Shown here: positions 1 through 13,329 of the stretch, one piece after another | How positions within the stretch are numbered: position 1 is the first letter of the stretch | Layout: each line of letters starts with the position of its first letter | From: Zhengitettix transpicula | Lineage: Eukaryota; Arthropoda; Insecta; Orthoptera; Tetrigidae | DNA: 64,000 bases | Reading direction: 5' to 3' | Assembly (NCBI GenBank): GCA_037074705.1 | Contig: CM073593.1 | Location: forward strand, 19,991,001 to 20,055,000 | Notes under the pieces: generated by a model | Told to the model about the DNA's origin: nothing | The model's database searches: none | What the model saw: the letters and a program-made list of their open reading frames with translations, nothing else | Program-made: the position numbers and the translations under genes

Positions 1-881
1 TTTAGTGATCTCATCAATACTACAAAATGTTTTAGTTTAAAGACACATTTTTACGATTCTATCCATACTTTCGTAAGATGAGTAAAAAACAGTATAGTCT
101 ACGGAATTATTAGAAATTGATCCTTCGTAATGTGGTAATTGAAACTCAAAATACACTGCATTATATATATATTTAGTAGATGAAATTAGCAAGGTCATTG
201 GATATGGAGATGATTACCACTTCATAGCGATAATATTTCGTAGATTCAAATTATTATATTTGATTACCTTAGCAGTGCGCGCTAAAAACAATTATTGGAG
301 ACCAATTGATATTTCGATTCAGTCAATATATTATCAGAGCAGGATGCTAATAGCTATTATCCTTAAACTTACAGACGGAGAATCGTTGATTGGAGAACTT
401 GACTGAAGGAGTCGATTGAAGAAGTTGAATTTTGCGTCTGATCGGTACAATTCATTTTTAAAGTTGCAGTCTTTGAAACAGTTTCCAAAAAATAATTATT
501 GCTTAAAAAATTTATTGGCTGCATCCAATTGCTGCAGGAGTCTCATGCAGTTTATAGACATCAGTGTGTGACGTCATACAAGATTTATTTCATAATATCG
601 ACCCAAATCAACAGTTATCATATTTATTATTTCTCTTAGAAATATTCTCCACATGTTTCCTGTAAATGATAAACTAGGTTTAACTGAAAGAAATTAGCTG
701 AACGAAGAACAACATTCGGTAATCATCGGCCAACTTCAGGAAAGAACAGAAAATACGTAATGCAAATAACAAAATACTTCGATCCTGACTGAATCTAGTT
801 CTACATCTTTTGTACTGAGCAAGAATTATTTAATTTTGTTCTTTTAAACAAATCAAACCTGCAATCGAATATTTAAGGATG

Positions 882-885
<4 letters not shown>

Positions 886-939
<54 letters not shown>
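886..939. repeat. (TA)n microsatellite
   Basis: About 27 uninterrupted TA units. Similar tracts recur through the window and usually abut interspersed repeats. This one lies just before the reverse transcriptase relic that starts near 1000. Confidence 0.95.
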
Positions 940-943
<4 letters not shown>

Positions 944-999
944 GCAGCCTAAAAAATAAAGTATTCTGGACGGGACAGTTTATTTCCAACTTTAATCAA

Positions 1000-2420
1000 A
1001 CAATGTTGATGGGCTCTTCTAACCCCACTAATATAACTAATAAATTCATCATTGAATATGACACATTACCAAAAGCCTTAAAAATAATTGTAATCAAGCC
1101 CATATACGAGAGATCCAAAAAAAAATTTGCAAAACTATCAACCTATCACAACATACTTAGTTAAAAATGTCATTTTACACAGAATAATGACTCATCATAA
1201 GGAACATGATATCCTCTCTCAACAAAATATGACTTTAGGAAAGATCTTAGTACAGTAACTGCAGCTACAGATTTTAGATATATGTAAAAACATGATGTAT
1301 GTAAAAATATAGCTGCCCTACTTCTGGGCTTTTCAAAATGTTAATCACGAACACCTGCTTTATAAGGACTTTGGGACTCTAAGCACATCAAACCATTTTT
1401 TTGAAATATCTAAGTAATAGAATGTACTGAAGTTCAATACCAGGAGGATATTAGAAAAACAATTTTGATCAAAATATCACTCAAGAAAGTTAGGCATTCC
1501 TCAAGGTATGATATTTGGGCCAGTATTTTTAATATTGTATATACATTATTATGCTTCTTAGCAGTTAGTAATTCCATCTCATACATATGTGCTGATGACA
1601 CTTTTATGTTCTTGTGGGGGACACGCAGCAGGAAATCCAAAGAAAGTTGTGTGAACTTAATGAATCTACTAGCAAATACTTTAGTAAAAATAGATTAAAT
1701 ATAAATTATAATAATCCATCTGATATAGCTGAGAACACATAACCAACAGGTGGATGTATCGCTACCAAAAAAATTCATAGCCAATTTAAGAATAAGAGGA
1801 TAATGTTAAGTTTTAGGTATAGAAATATAAAATAATTTAAGTTTTGTCCATCATATTGAAAATGGTTGTATCAGGTAACTAGTGGAATCTAACTTATAAG
1901 ATGTTGGTACAACCACTGCTCAGAAAATATTTACTATAATGAATTGCTGCACTTGCATATAACATATGGTCTACAAATGTGGGGAGCAACAACAAGGCAT
2001 AATCTAGATAGATTATTACAATTACAGAAACAGGCCCAGCGAAGTTTATAGCAAAAAATGAGAACTTATAGGCAAGTTTTTGAATCAAATGATATTATAT
2101 CAGTTCATTATGCTACATATAGGCCTATATACCAAATTGTGACATTAGTAAGGAATGACATTACAGTAACAAGAAATTTCAATGATGTGCACAAGTGCAA
2201 AAGATATACATTGAATAAGAACCAATATTAGTATATAAAAAAAGTCAATTTTTGTGTTAATCCATCTGATATAATAAATTACCACAAGAAATAAAAATGT
2301 TCAAAGGAGGAACTTTCAAGATATCAGTGAAAGATCTCATAAATTCTTTAGAATTCTAGATTTAACTAGCCTATATACTACCTGAAAATATATTATTAGT
2401 TTTGTTATTCTTAAATACTA
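1000..2420 (+). mobile_element. Decayed non-LTR retrotransposon reverse transcriptase
   Basis: Reading across several frames gives the ordered landmarks of a non-LTR reverse transcriptase. Near 1060-1150 is a finger segment resembling LPKALKIIVIKPIY. Near 1310-1370 there is a LLGFSK...VNHEHLLYK-like palm segment. Near 1490-1540 is a GIPQG..FGPVFF-like motif. The catalytic box appears as CADDT near 1588-1602. A thumb-like LWGATT...RLLQLQKQAQRS tail sits near 1975-2050. Stops and frameshifts separate every block, so the copy is dead. The clade (CR1 or Jockey type) is inferred from motif spacing only. Confidence 0.7.
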
Positions 2421-4510
2421 TTTATAAATATTTTTATTAAATTATATTCCTAAAACATGACAATGCTATATGGCTATAGTTTTTTTGGCAATAAAATATA
2501 TTTATTAATGAGACCATTTTTAAAGACTGGTAAAATGATTCAATTTTACGAAGCACATGAAAATCCGTAGTGTATCTATAGGAGAATAGATGTGCTTAAT
2601 TACACCACAGAATAGTCCACGAACAAAATCTGTAAAATCCAACGACGTCAATGCCACGAAATGCTTAAGCCAAACGGAAACCTCGCATTCCGCAATCTAA
2701 GTTTAAATAAGGTAAAATGACAGACTACCTGCCATCAGTTACTGGTATTGTTACGCGAGATTTCGTGTTCGATCTGCCGTAGTTTCGGAGATATACAACC
2801 TTTGATCCACTGCCACATGTATATTTTTCCGTACCTGTGAGCTCGGACAAGTGTTTTCCGTGTTGACATCTGTCATATTATGAGAGTTTCTTTTTTGCAT
2901 CTGTCACGAGAAGAGATCTGGTCTCATTCGCGGGTCGAGTTATGTGTAAGTCAGGTTTATCACTGCTTCGTCAGTGTTGTTTAGCGGGCTGAGACACAAC
3001 AAGAATGTGTAGTGTAGAGTGGACGTGCTGCGATCCTAACATCTAACTGGAAGTCCTGCCTCCTCGTCGAGTGGTCGGAGTACCTTCCTCGTGGAATCTG
3101 CTCCGCGATGACGAATAATATACCTATTTATAATATACTAATATTTTGTCATTACTAAAGTGTCATCGTTTGGTTAATACATTTATACATAACATTTGCA
3201 AATGCCATTACGCTCAGCATTCATTGGATAAGTATTCTTTGTAACCAATACCAAGAAGCGTTCTTCTAGAACTAAATCCTTGAAACGTGATACAGCGTCG
3301 CGCAATAAACATCTCCGATCTATTGCCACACACTGTCGAACGTTTAGAACTAATTCTTAATTCAGAAAATTTTGCATAAGTTATTATGTTAATTAATCAT
3401 TTATGCACAAAGTAACTGTGTAAGGAATGTTTTATGCCGAGTCGAGATAAGTTTCGTGGCTAACGACGTGAATTACATCGAAGAATCCATTTTGTGCTCA
3501 GATTTCCCATCAACCAACATTATTTGATTCTGCTTGAGATACCAACAATCACTAAATTGAAATAAATGATAAAATTAATCATAGACTGAAGGAAAAAAAT
3601 ATAAATAAACTTTAAAGTCCTATGAAGCCTTTACAACCGCTCGAATTCCGAACTTGCGAATTAAACTTGAAATGTTTTCAAAACAAATAATTCAAAGACA
3701 TAATGTGTGCTTAATACTCTGAAATCACCAGCAGCATCAAACAAAATATGCAAAATTACCTTCACTTATATTAGGTTTCATAATTTTAATTCTCCTTCCT
3801 TATTTTCGTCATTTAACAATAAAAAATATTTGAATGCACATGTAAGTCTTTCATATAAAAGATAGGGTTGGTTTTTCTAGTCGTGGAAATTTTTTAAAAA
3901 ACTCCGAGAAACACAATTGAGTTCGAATGATTCTTTTTAGGATTATTTAGTGCTACGGAGACGTATGTAATTCAAATACAATGCATTAATCTGTGAACTC
4001 CACTGCCCGTCTAATAAATTTCCACAGCGCGCGTCAAAATGAATGGTAGGAGAGCGCATTCGGACGTAGTCTAGTGTAATTTTTAAGTAATTAGATATAA
4101 TAGCCAAATAACAGACAAAATGAAGTGATAATATAAATACCATACAAAGTTTCTGGAATCCTAGCACTTTTCGTCAGGTAATTCAAGGATTCCAGAAAAC
4201 TTGTGTTGTATTTATATTACGCGTCATTTAGTCTATTATTTCATTATTATATATAATTAGTATAATACAGGCGTATTGTTTTAATTCGTAATTTTGTTAA
4301 AATAGTTAATTAAAAACGGGTTTACAGTCAGTCAAGGGGTCATCATTCAATACATTCAAAACATCATTGACAGGGATCTTGTCGAGTCTGCATACGTTCC
4401 CGTAAATCGAGAGTGTAAAGCATTCATGATATGAATTTTCTCGCCAGGCAAAGAAACATAGTCATGTTAAAATTCAATTTAGAAAATCTGAAATAGCCCA
4501 ACTGTATCTG

Positions 4511-4557
<47 letters not shown>

Positions 4558-6855
4558 TCCATTAATTGGCTTAAATAAATTAACGATTATAAGCATATAT
4601 AATTTATATGGACCCAAACCGATTTATTATTAAATTAGAAATGTCTGAAATCTGCTTGAGTCAACTGGTGAACGATTTTTGTGCGTCATAAAGCAATATA
4701 ATATGGTCACATTCTTGCACTAGTTTTAAGGCTTGAGCAAAGATTTGATAGTGTGACGAATGAAGCCATTTCGTGTTGTCAGATGTCTGTTGTTTCTTTT
4801 CTTCTCTAAACAAAAATCAAACTGCGTTGGTGTTCTACATACATTGATGATAGATTAGTACCCAAAACAGATCAGTCGTAACAAGCATTTGAGTAAAGTT
4901 TAAGAACGCTGATCTTGAAGTACCGTCTAAAAGGTAACTTGCCGCAAAATTTTTAACATTTACAACACTATCTAATATATTTATAAATCGACGATACTAG
5001 CTGAAAAAATTGTCTGCAGAAAACTTGGCAGTTCCTCGGGAAAAGTTGTTTTGATTATCTCAGTTGCTGGCTTAATTTAATTTAAGAAGGTATTCTCTTG
5101 AATAATTGGTAATATGTGAACATAGGACGCGACATCCGGTAAAACCACGATATTATTAGAGATGATAAAACAAAACTGAAATAAATCTATCAATACCAAA
5201 TAATACATTTGTATTGGTAAATAGAAACTGTAGATTTAAAAAAAATTCTGTATTATACCTTGCGACACGGAGTTCTAGTACATAATTGTCCGAATTTCAA
5301 GAAATTTGATTAGTCTTTGAAAATAAACAAAAAAAACTTATTTTTTAAAATTAATTTGCTCAGCTTTAATATATAGACTTCATAAATAAAAATATACTAT
5401 GTCCAACATTTGGTAGTGTTCTGATCGCAATACCCTCACATGGATTGTTGGCTTCTTTCAAAATATAATGTAGCATACATATAGCATTTATTGGTAATTC
5501 GACTTGATTTTATCCACTATCAGATAGTTATTCAGATTTGACTGGAAATTCAGTTAGTATATGAGATTCTTAAAAAAAAAGTGTGTAATAGAAATAAGTG
5601 AAATAACAATATGTGAAAAAGTAACTTGTGATAAAGGAACTTCAAGAAGCAAGAAGAATATGAATGAATGTAAAATGATAATTATTTCTACTTAGTATTT
5701 AATATTTGAAAAATCAATCATCATAAATTGCTATATTGACTATATCTATACTTTTCCTCATTTCATATTCTTGATCAACAGCTAACTTCAGCACTTCTTT
5801 TAAATTCAGAAAAAAACAAGATTTTACTCAATTATAATATGTTTAAGCCAAAATTCTAATTTTATACATAAGTAAATGAAACAACAATTAGTTTAAACAA
5901 GTCAATAAAATCTATTTGTCTTGTGAAGAAATACTATTTTTTTTGTTTTCTGACATTCCCAGGTAGAAACCTGTATATGTATATCTGTATATGTGGAAAA
6001 TGGAAATTAAAAACTGAATGACCATCAGGAGAATTATAAAAACAAACTATTTCAGAATTCAAAATGTGGATTCAAATCAATTTTAAAATAAACTATCATA
6101 TTCATTATCAGAAAACAAAATTATATATTTGTGGAGTCATAACCCACTCCATTTTCCTCTAAAAATATACTTTCAACTGTTTCTATTCAAAAACTATTTC
6201 CTACAATTATTGTAGTGAACAAAAACCTGAAATTTCATCTAATCTGTTTATTTTTTAACTGTCTTTAAATTGTTATACTAATGAGTACAAAATATATATA
6301 CTAATGTACTTATTATCCCAGATAAATACTTGTGCATAACAATTTTTTCAAAGATAGTGTATACATTTCATAATCTGCTATATTGGATTAAACAAAATAC
6401 AATTCTTACCAGTTACGTCCAACTATGTTATTATACATATACATGAATGAATTATTTTACTTTAATAAGAGTTTCCCAAAATTGTGTGTCGAGGACTTCA
6501 CCTTTTACTAACTAGGATTACATTTTTTAGAGTTGGGTCAATTTTCATTTTATTATTCATGAATTGATATGGAAAAATTTGTTGCTATGCCAAACTATAT
6601 GCAATATTCAATTCATACATGAAACCTTTTAGTTGGTAAAAATATGAGAGGCCTGGGTAAGCAAACAATCTGAGCTAAGGTATGAGTACATTACCGTTGA
6701 TATTAAATTATCACTCAATTGTACACTTGCAGATAAATTTAAATCAGAGAGATCTCACAAATTTCTATTTATATATATCACAGAAAAGCATTCAAATAAT
6801 GGCTCTGATTTTTTGTATTTTCTCTCTTTATATGTAATTACTAATTTATTTTCAG
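2421..6855. other. Intergenic DNA upstream of CFAP45
   Basis: I see no convincing coding exon here. It holds a small foldback at 4121-4216, a (TA)n tract near 4517-4556, and a less AT-rich stretch at about 2640-3115 that looks like none of the repeats recognised elsewhere in the window. A 5' untranslated or first coding exon of CFAP45 may lie here, because the first recognisable exon begins at a splice acceptor. Confidence 0.4.
4121..4216. repeat. Short foldback of the ATAAATACCA...TGGTATTTAT family
   Basis: Two inverted arms, starting with ATAATATAAATACCATACAA and ending with TTGTGTTGTATTTATATTA, flank a centre containing TTTTCGTCAGG. Related sequence recurs at about 17035-17100 (one arm) and 45241-45405 (both arms), so this is a dispersed foldback family. 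The arm order (CUGA-like box, short GC stem, GAAAC-like box, then GTTGTGTGGTATTTATA) recalls a decayed hammerhead core, but this copy is degenerate. Confidence 0.55.
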
Positions 6856-9800
6856 ATATACAAAAATTAATCATGGGGTTATCCAAAGATAATTGCAAAG
6901 CAAATGCAAACAAGAGCAGAAGAAATATTCCAAGCATTGATATGAATGGACGGAAAGAATATGTAAATGTTTTACAAGGCAACACTATGAGGCCTCTACT
7001 TATTCCATCAAAAAAACCAAACCAGTATGCAACAATCCTTGAAAAGGACCACTTTACCAGTATCAGAGAAAAAGCAAAGGTTTGAATTTTTCCTGAATTG
7101 TTACATGCTTTCAAAGATTTTCATTTATTATTCTGTTGTGTGTTTGTAGAAAAAAATAGGTAGGTAATTTATAGTTTTAAGAAATATGTTTTGTTTTAAC
7201 AGGTCATAGAACACATCAAAACTAATTAACATTTTCAAAATTTATTAAATGTTGTGACAATACCATAAAAAATATAATTTGTCAGTTAGTTGTAATTTCA
7301 TCACAGAAATATTTCTTTTAGCTTTACATTACTCCACATTATGAGTAAAATATTTAGTATATGATACGTACATTGAATACAATAAATCATTACTTCAGGT
7401 TCTTACCAAAAAAGAAAAATTAACCTTGATGGAGAATGCAGAGCGTGCAAAGAATAGAGTTATTGAAGAGAGCCAAAGGAGAAGAGAAAGTTTCCAAAAA
7501 CTTGAACAGCTTCGGCATATGGGATCCAAACTATCAGATGTATGCAAACTGATCTTTTAAAATTTTATATTCTTCACATATTAGTCTTATGAACTTCTAA
7601 AAGTTGATGACAATAATATAAATATGTTTCTTGATTCTAGTTTTCATCTTTTTATAGAACTCTAATTATAATTAGTTTTCTGACAGCAGAAAAGAAAACT
7701 TCATGAACAGTTAGTAAATATAGTTTAATCATATAATAATTTCACATAATCTGCAATTTATAATCTCTTTATATCTACAGCTTGAAAAGGATGCTCAAAC
7801 AAGAGCAAACCATACAATGAAAAGAGCATTTGAATTACGACAAGAAAATGAAGATGAAGTTCAAAAAGCAAACTCACTCATACTTTCAACCAAATGCCAA
7901 GCAATTAGAGATAGACAAGTAAAGGAAAATCTTCTTGTAAAGTAAGTTGACGCATTTACGTTAAAATCATTTGATGATTTGTTACTATTGAAATTATAAA
8001 TGAAACCAGAAAAACTAGTTTTATGAAATACAAAAGTTTATTGAACTTTCAACAGGAAAGAATTACATGAAGAAGATATTCGATTAGACCAAATGATGGA
8101 ACAAACTAGGCAGCGGGGACTACAAGCTGAGAAAGAAGAAAAACAAAGACGACATGAAAGAACACAAGATTTTGTTAAACAAATACTTGGGCAAATTAAA
8201 GAAAATGAATTGCAGCGGGTGTTAGATTCTGAAAGTCAAGCAGAGGTAAAAATATTTAACCACTGCTAATTTAATATATTTAATAAACAAAATGAGTGTG
8301 ATATTAGACCTGTTCAGTAAGAACCTGGATATTTTATTTCAAATGTAAAATAAATGTATAATTAAGATCAGGATGAGATACATCAGCCTTTTTTTTTTCT
8401 GAAAACTATATGTTACAGGTTCGTGCTATGTATTGATTGGTGGTATTTTCATTTCCCAGTACTAACCACAAGTAGGGGTATCCATAGTCAACTTTGAAAT
8501 AGAAACATACATTGAGTTATGTATCATTGGATTATTAGTTTTTAAAAAAAAACTACTTGTAATGAAAATATTTAATCCTATAATTATTTACTCACACGAT
8601 AGGTATTTTCTAAAAAATGCATATTGTTATGTACCATATGGTGCATGTTGATTGTAAACACTGTAGGCGTTGATACATATTCATCTTCCAGTCTTTAGTT
8701 TTGTCTCAGTAATAGCGAAGTTTTCTCCGTGGTTTAGCTATTAGGAAAATGCATTTTCCAACGATACCATAGTTATTCAAAAAAGCTGATAAAGATGGTC
8801 TGATACACCCTGTATAATTAATTTTGTATGAGCTTAGGAAAGAGAAATCGCTGCTTACCCAGTTACAGTAGGTTATATTTCACAAATTGAAAGAACTCAA
8901 ACTCTCAAGAAAAGTTCACTTCACCATGCCAAGTGCAAGCTAGATAATGGCATTTGAATGCAAAAATGCATTCGCCTTGCCATGTCCTTGGGTTCTTCCT
9001 TCAAGTTGTCTAGCAGGTGTGCACTTCCTCTTTCACGACCTGGGATTCCATCCATTTGTCCTTCGATGATGTCACACACTAAACAACTTTCCCTTAGTAT
9101 GTGACCAATCCAATTTGCATCTCTCTTGAAAACTGTAGTCAAAATGGATCTGTCATTTACCCTTCTTAGAATCTCATCTTTTTACCATATCTGTCCACTT
9201 TATTTTTTCAATACCACATTTCAAACCTTTCCAGTTATTTCATCGCTCTGCAGAAATAAACTTTTAAATTCAGGCTATTCCAGAGATTTGGCTACTGTGG
9301 CTTTCACATTGAAAGCGTGTTGTAAAGGATTCAATAGTTCATTTTAACAATTCAATGTAAATGTATAATTAAGATCAGGATGAGATACATGGTGCATCTG
9401 ATGATTTTGGTCTATAATACTGGAGTTGCTAGTTGTCCTCTTAAACTTCATATAGTTATTTTTATAAGAGTTAGTGGAGGCATATGAATGTCTGAAATGC
9501 TAGGCTGACAAATTACCTTATCCTATATAACATGTATACAAACAGGTTTGATGGTAGAGTATAAATATAATATATATAACTTTTTAAGACAACTTATAAA
9601 TAAACAATTTTAAGTCAGAAAATATATATTTATTTATATAAAATTGACTACAAAATGTAGTATAATTTTCTATAAATAAATATCTTATTTCTGACTTCAA
9701 ATTGTCTGTTGTTTATTTATGAGTGTAAGTTTAGTACAGTGGTTTGTAAATGTCTCAAAAGCATTTTAGTTTTAGTTTTTGAATGAAAATAAAAAGCACA

Positions 9801-12800
9801 GAATGGAATTTTTTGTATGATCTAAAGAGCTCTACATCTCTTAAATCTAATGTGGATTATTTGTGTAGTTGTTGGTTTATATTCCCTGTTTGTGAAACTT
9901 ATGAGAACATAACTAAAATTTCTTATTTTTCTATTAATATTTTATTATATTATACAAATCTCTTTTCAAGTTAGTTGAAAACTGTCACTTATGATAAATT
10001 TAATTTAATAAAAAATATATAATTACTATAACTTCATTGTCCAGTATTATTGAACAAACAAAGTTCACTCATTTTATGTACTGCTACAGGAAAGTCGAAT
10101 GATCAATGAGGCTCTAATGATAGTTCAACTAGAAGAACTGGCAGCTGTCAAACAGAAAGCGGCAGATCAAGCAATAATGAGGGAGAAACTTAATGAAGTT
10201 AACAAGCAACTACTGTTGTGTAAAGAACAGGAAATGGAAGAGGAACGAGTAATGGACCTAAGGGTAATATACTTGAGTCACAGCAAATTTAATAAAAATT
10301 TACTTCAAGTGAATTATAATAATTCATAGAGTAAAAACAATGTTCCAATAACTTTAAATATATGCAGAAGGAAAGAATTTTTATAATATAAATTGAAATT
10401 TTAGATAAAGCACTACATGGAAAAGAAAGCTGAAAGGGAAAGAGCTTGGGAAGAAGAACAGAAAGAAATAAAGGCAGCAAAAGAACGAGAAATAGCAAGG
10501 CTAAGAGCACTACAGGAACGTCAACAAGATCAACAAGCTCAAGCGGATGAACTTGCTGCAACAAGAGCGGCTGATGAGGTGAGTTCTGATTCAGTTAAAA
10601 AAATTAAACTACAGAAAGAAATTTAACACTTAGATTGCAAGTATAATAATGTTTAAATGTGCATTCTTTTAATATATCACAAATAACAAAATAATGTGCT
10701 GACTAATTCTGTAAACTAAAAAGAATCATAATTTATCAACAATTTTTACATTTATTTTTTAATGAAAGTAATATGTATATTCTTAAATTTCTGATACAAT
10801 AATAAGGTATGTATTGGTTACTATGGGATCTTTTTCTTCTAACATTTTATTTGCATTTCTACACAGTATGCACTTATAGTTCAAGTTTTATAATAAACTC
10901 AAACATCATATTAAAACTTTTTTAATGATTGTCAGTTATATTAAAAAACAAAAAGCAGAAGAAAACTATTCATTTTATTGAAATTATATTAAATTATATG
11001 TTATCACTGCACAGGGGGAGAAAGTACTTTAGATATTCCCAATAAAGCATCATCATTAGCTGACTGTTCACGCAGCATTTTTGAATATAAATAACCATCA
11101 TCATCATCGTCTTCTTCATTCACCATATCAAGAAGTCGCTTTTTGTATACAAAGCTGTCAGGATTATGAGCTTGATTCCGACATTTCTCCAATTTCTTTT
11201 CCAACAAACGCAGTTGATCTTTGGGTGGCAAATCAATACTTTTGATTAAAGATCTAATACATCGGACTGCCTCTATAAGACCAGTCAAATGTTCTCTTCC
11301 TGAAGAACCAATCAAAAATTCAGTAACATAAGAATCTAAATTTTCTGTTATTTTACTAGCAGCATGAAGAATTGCTGCTAAAGCAATCTGTGAAGGTGAG
11401 TATAAGAGAATAGCATCTGTTAAATATACTCTATCAATCATTTCCTCAATCCCTGGTCTTAACCTTTCAGGATCTCTCATACTACCACGAGATTTAATAT
11501 CTATCAATAGACCTTCAACTGGTCTAAATGGATGATGGACAGTTAGATTATAGTTAAGATGAAGCATCAAAAGTAGTTCATTATTAAGTATTATTTCAGT
11601 TGCTTTTTCACGGTCACCTTTGATATTGGCAACAAATTGTGATATTGATACATTAAATTCCTCTACTTTACTTGCCAAGTACACACAAGTAACCAACATT
11701 TCTTTAGGGTGGTAGTCCATGACAGAATTATGCAAATAAAATCTTTTAAAATAATGGAAAGCTGCACCTACTACAGGTCTTGGCATTGGCGGTGAAAATC
11801 TGGAAAATATAAATTTTATTTATGATTTACTGGCAAAATTCAAAACAAAAAACTTAGAATCTAATAAGTAACCAAATCATGCAAGTTAATTTTTCCAACA
11901 ACATCCATTTCAGAATCAGTAATACGTATTCTGGCAATATGAAGGTTTAATTGAGAAACATGAAATAAATTTTCAGTCACATAATTATGTGAAGAAAAAG
12001 TTCTCGGGTTTCCACCTGGGTAACAATGCGATTGAAACGCGACGTTTCGACGGACAAATACACCGGGAAAGCCTTCGTTCTTTGATACATAATTATGTGG
12101 TCCAGCTGACAAATGATTTGGGAACAATTGTAATGACAGAGTTACTAATATTTATTTGGTATATTACATGACAAATAGAGAAGTTCTAGAACATTAAAAT
12201 AGATTGCTTACCGCCGACAAAAATCTCTGAGATGCACTTCATACTGTCTTATTAGGTGTCTCTCTTCTATGGCACTTAAAAAACTTTTTGAAGGGTCAGA
12301 CTGCAGTGCTAATTCATCATTTTTATGTTTATCTATATATTCAGCATTAGCAGAAAGTCTCAACTGATTTAACTCATTTTCATTCCCAAAAGTCCAGGAC
12401 TTCCTGTGAGTACTGCTTGCATACATCTTTGAAGTACAATATAGACTGTACTAGCTGAAAACAAACAATTATAAATATTGAAATATTTTTATTAGTACAA
12501 ACAAACTGGCTCCTGTATACAAACCTTGCAAACTGTTTTCAGACATTTTACCATGTTTTTAATCATTTCAGTACCTTGTTTTTAAAATTGATTCAGTATA
12601 CTTTTATATTCAATTTTCATTGTGGACATTAAGGATAATGAACTATATAGTTTTACATTATTTGGTATTAATACATTAGAAAATAATGTTATATACTGGG
12701 AATCCATAAACATAGATTCATAACAAGCAGCAAATTTGCAAAAATATAAACTATGGTGGTATGAAAAAATTTATAGTGTATTTTAATCAAATATTATGTT

Positions 12801-13295
12801 TTTAGGCTGAGCGAAATTGGAGAAAGGCTGAGCTAGAAAAGGCTCGTAAGAAAGCTGAAGAAGAAGAAAAATTGGCTGCGGCCAGAGAAGCACAAGTGGA
12901 GGACAGACAGAGAATGTTAGCAATGGAGATTACCCGTGAACAACGTGAATTTGAACGAATACTATCAAAATTAAGGAAAGAAACAGAGAACGAAAAACAA
13001 AAAGAACTGGCACGGAAACAGGTAACAATGATATATATATATATATACAATATTAGAAGAATCCCTTAAGGAATTGGAACTAATTTGGTGACATTCAAAC
13101 TCATATGCTCAGGCAAAGAATTACGCACATAGAAAAGCATATGTTCAAAGCAGAGAGAAGAATGGAAGAAGGAAAGACTGAAAATATTTGACCCAGGCGG
13201 GACTTGAACCCATGTATTCTGCTCAGTACACAGACGCCTTTACCATCTTGGTCACCAGGTCAAGTTCCTGACCAGGCAAATATAGACAGTCTTAT

Positions 13296-13329
<34 letters not shown>

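Noticed and set aside
6572..6586. GTTGCTATGCCAAAC upstream of CFAP45 as an X-box
   Set aside because: The right half (GCCAAAC) does not match RRNRAC, so it is not supported.
12802..13050. Serine-rich minus-strand frame opposite CFAP45 exon 7
   Set aside because: It is the antisense shadow of a coiled-coil exon whose phases and family match are secure on the + strand.
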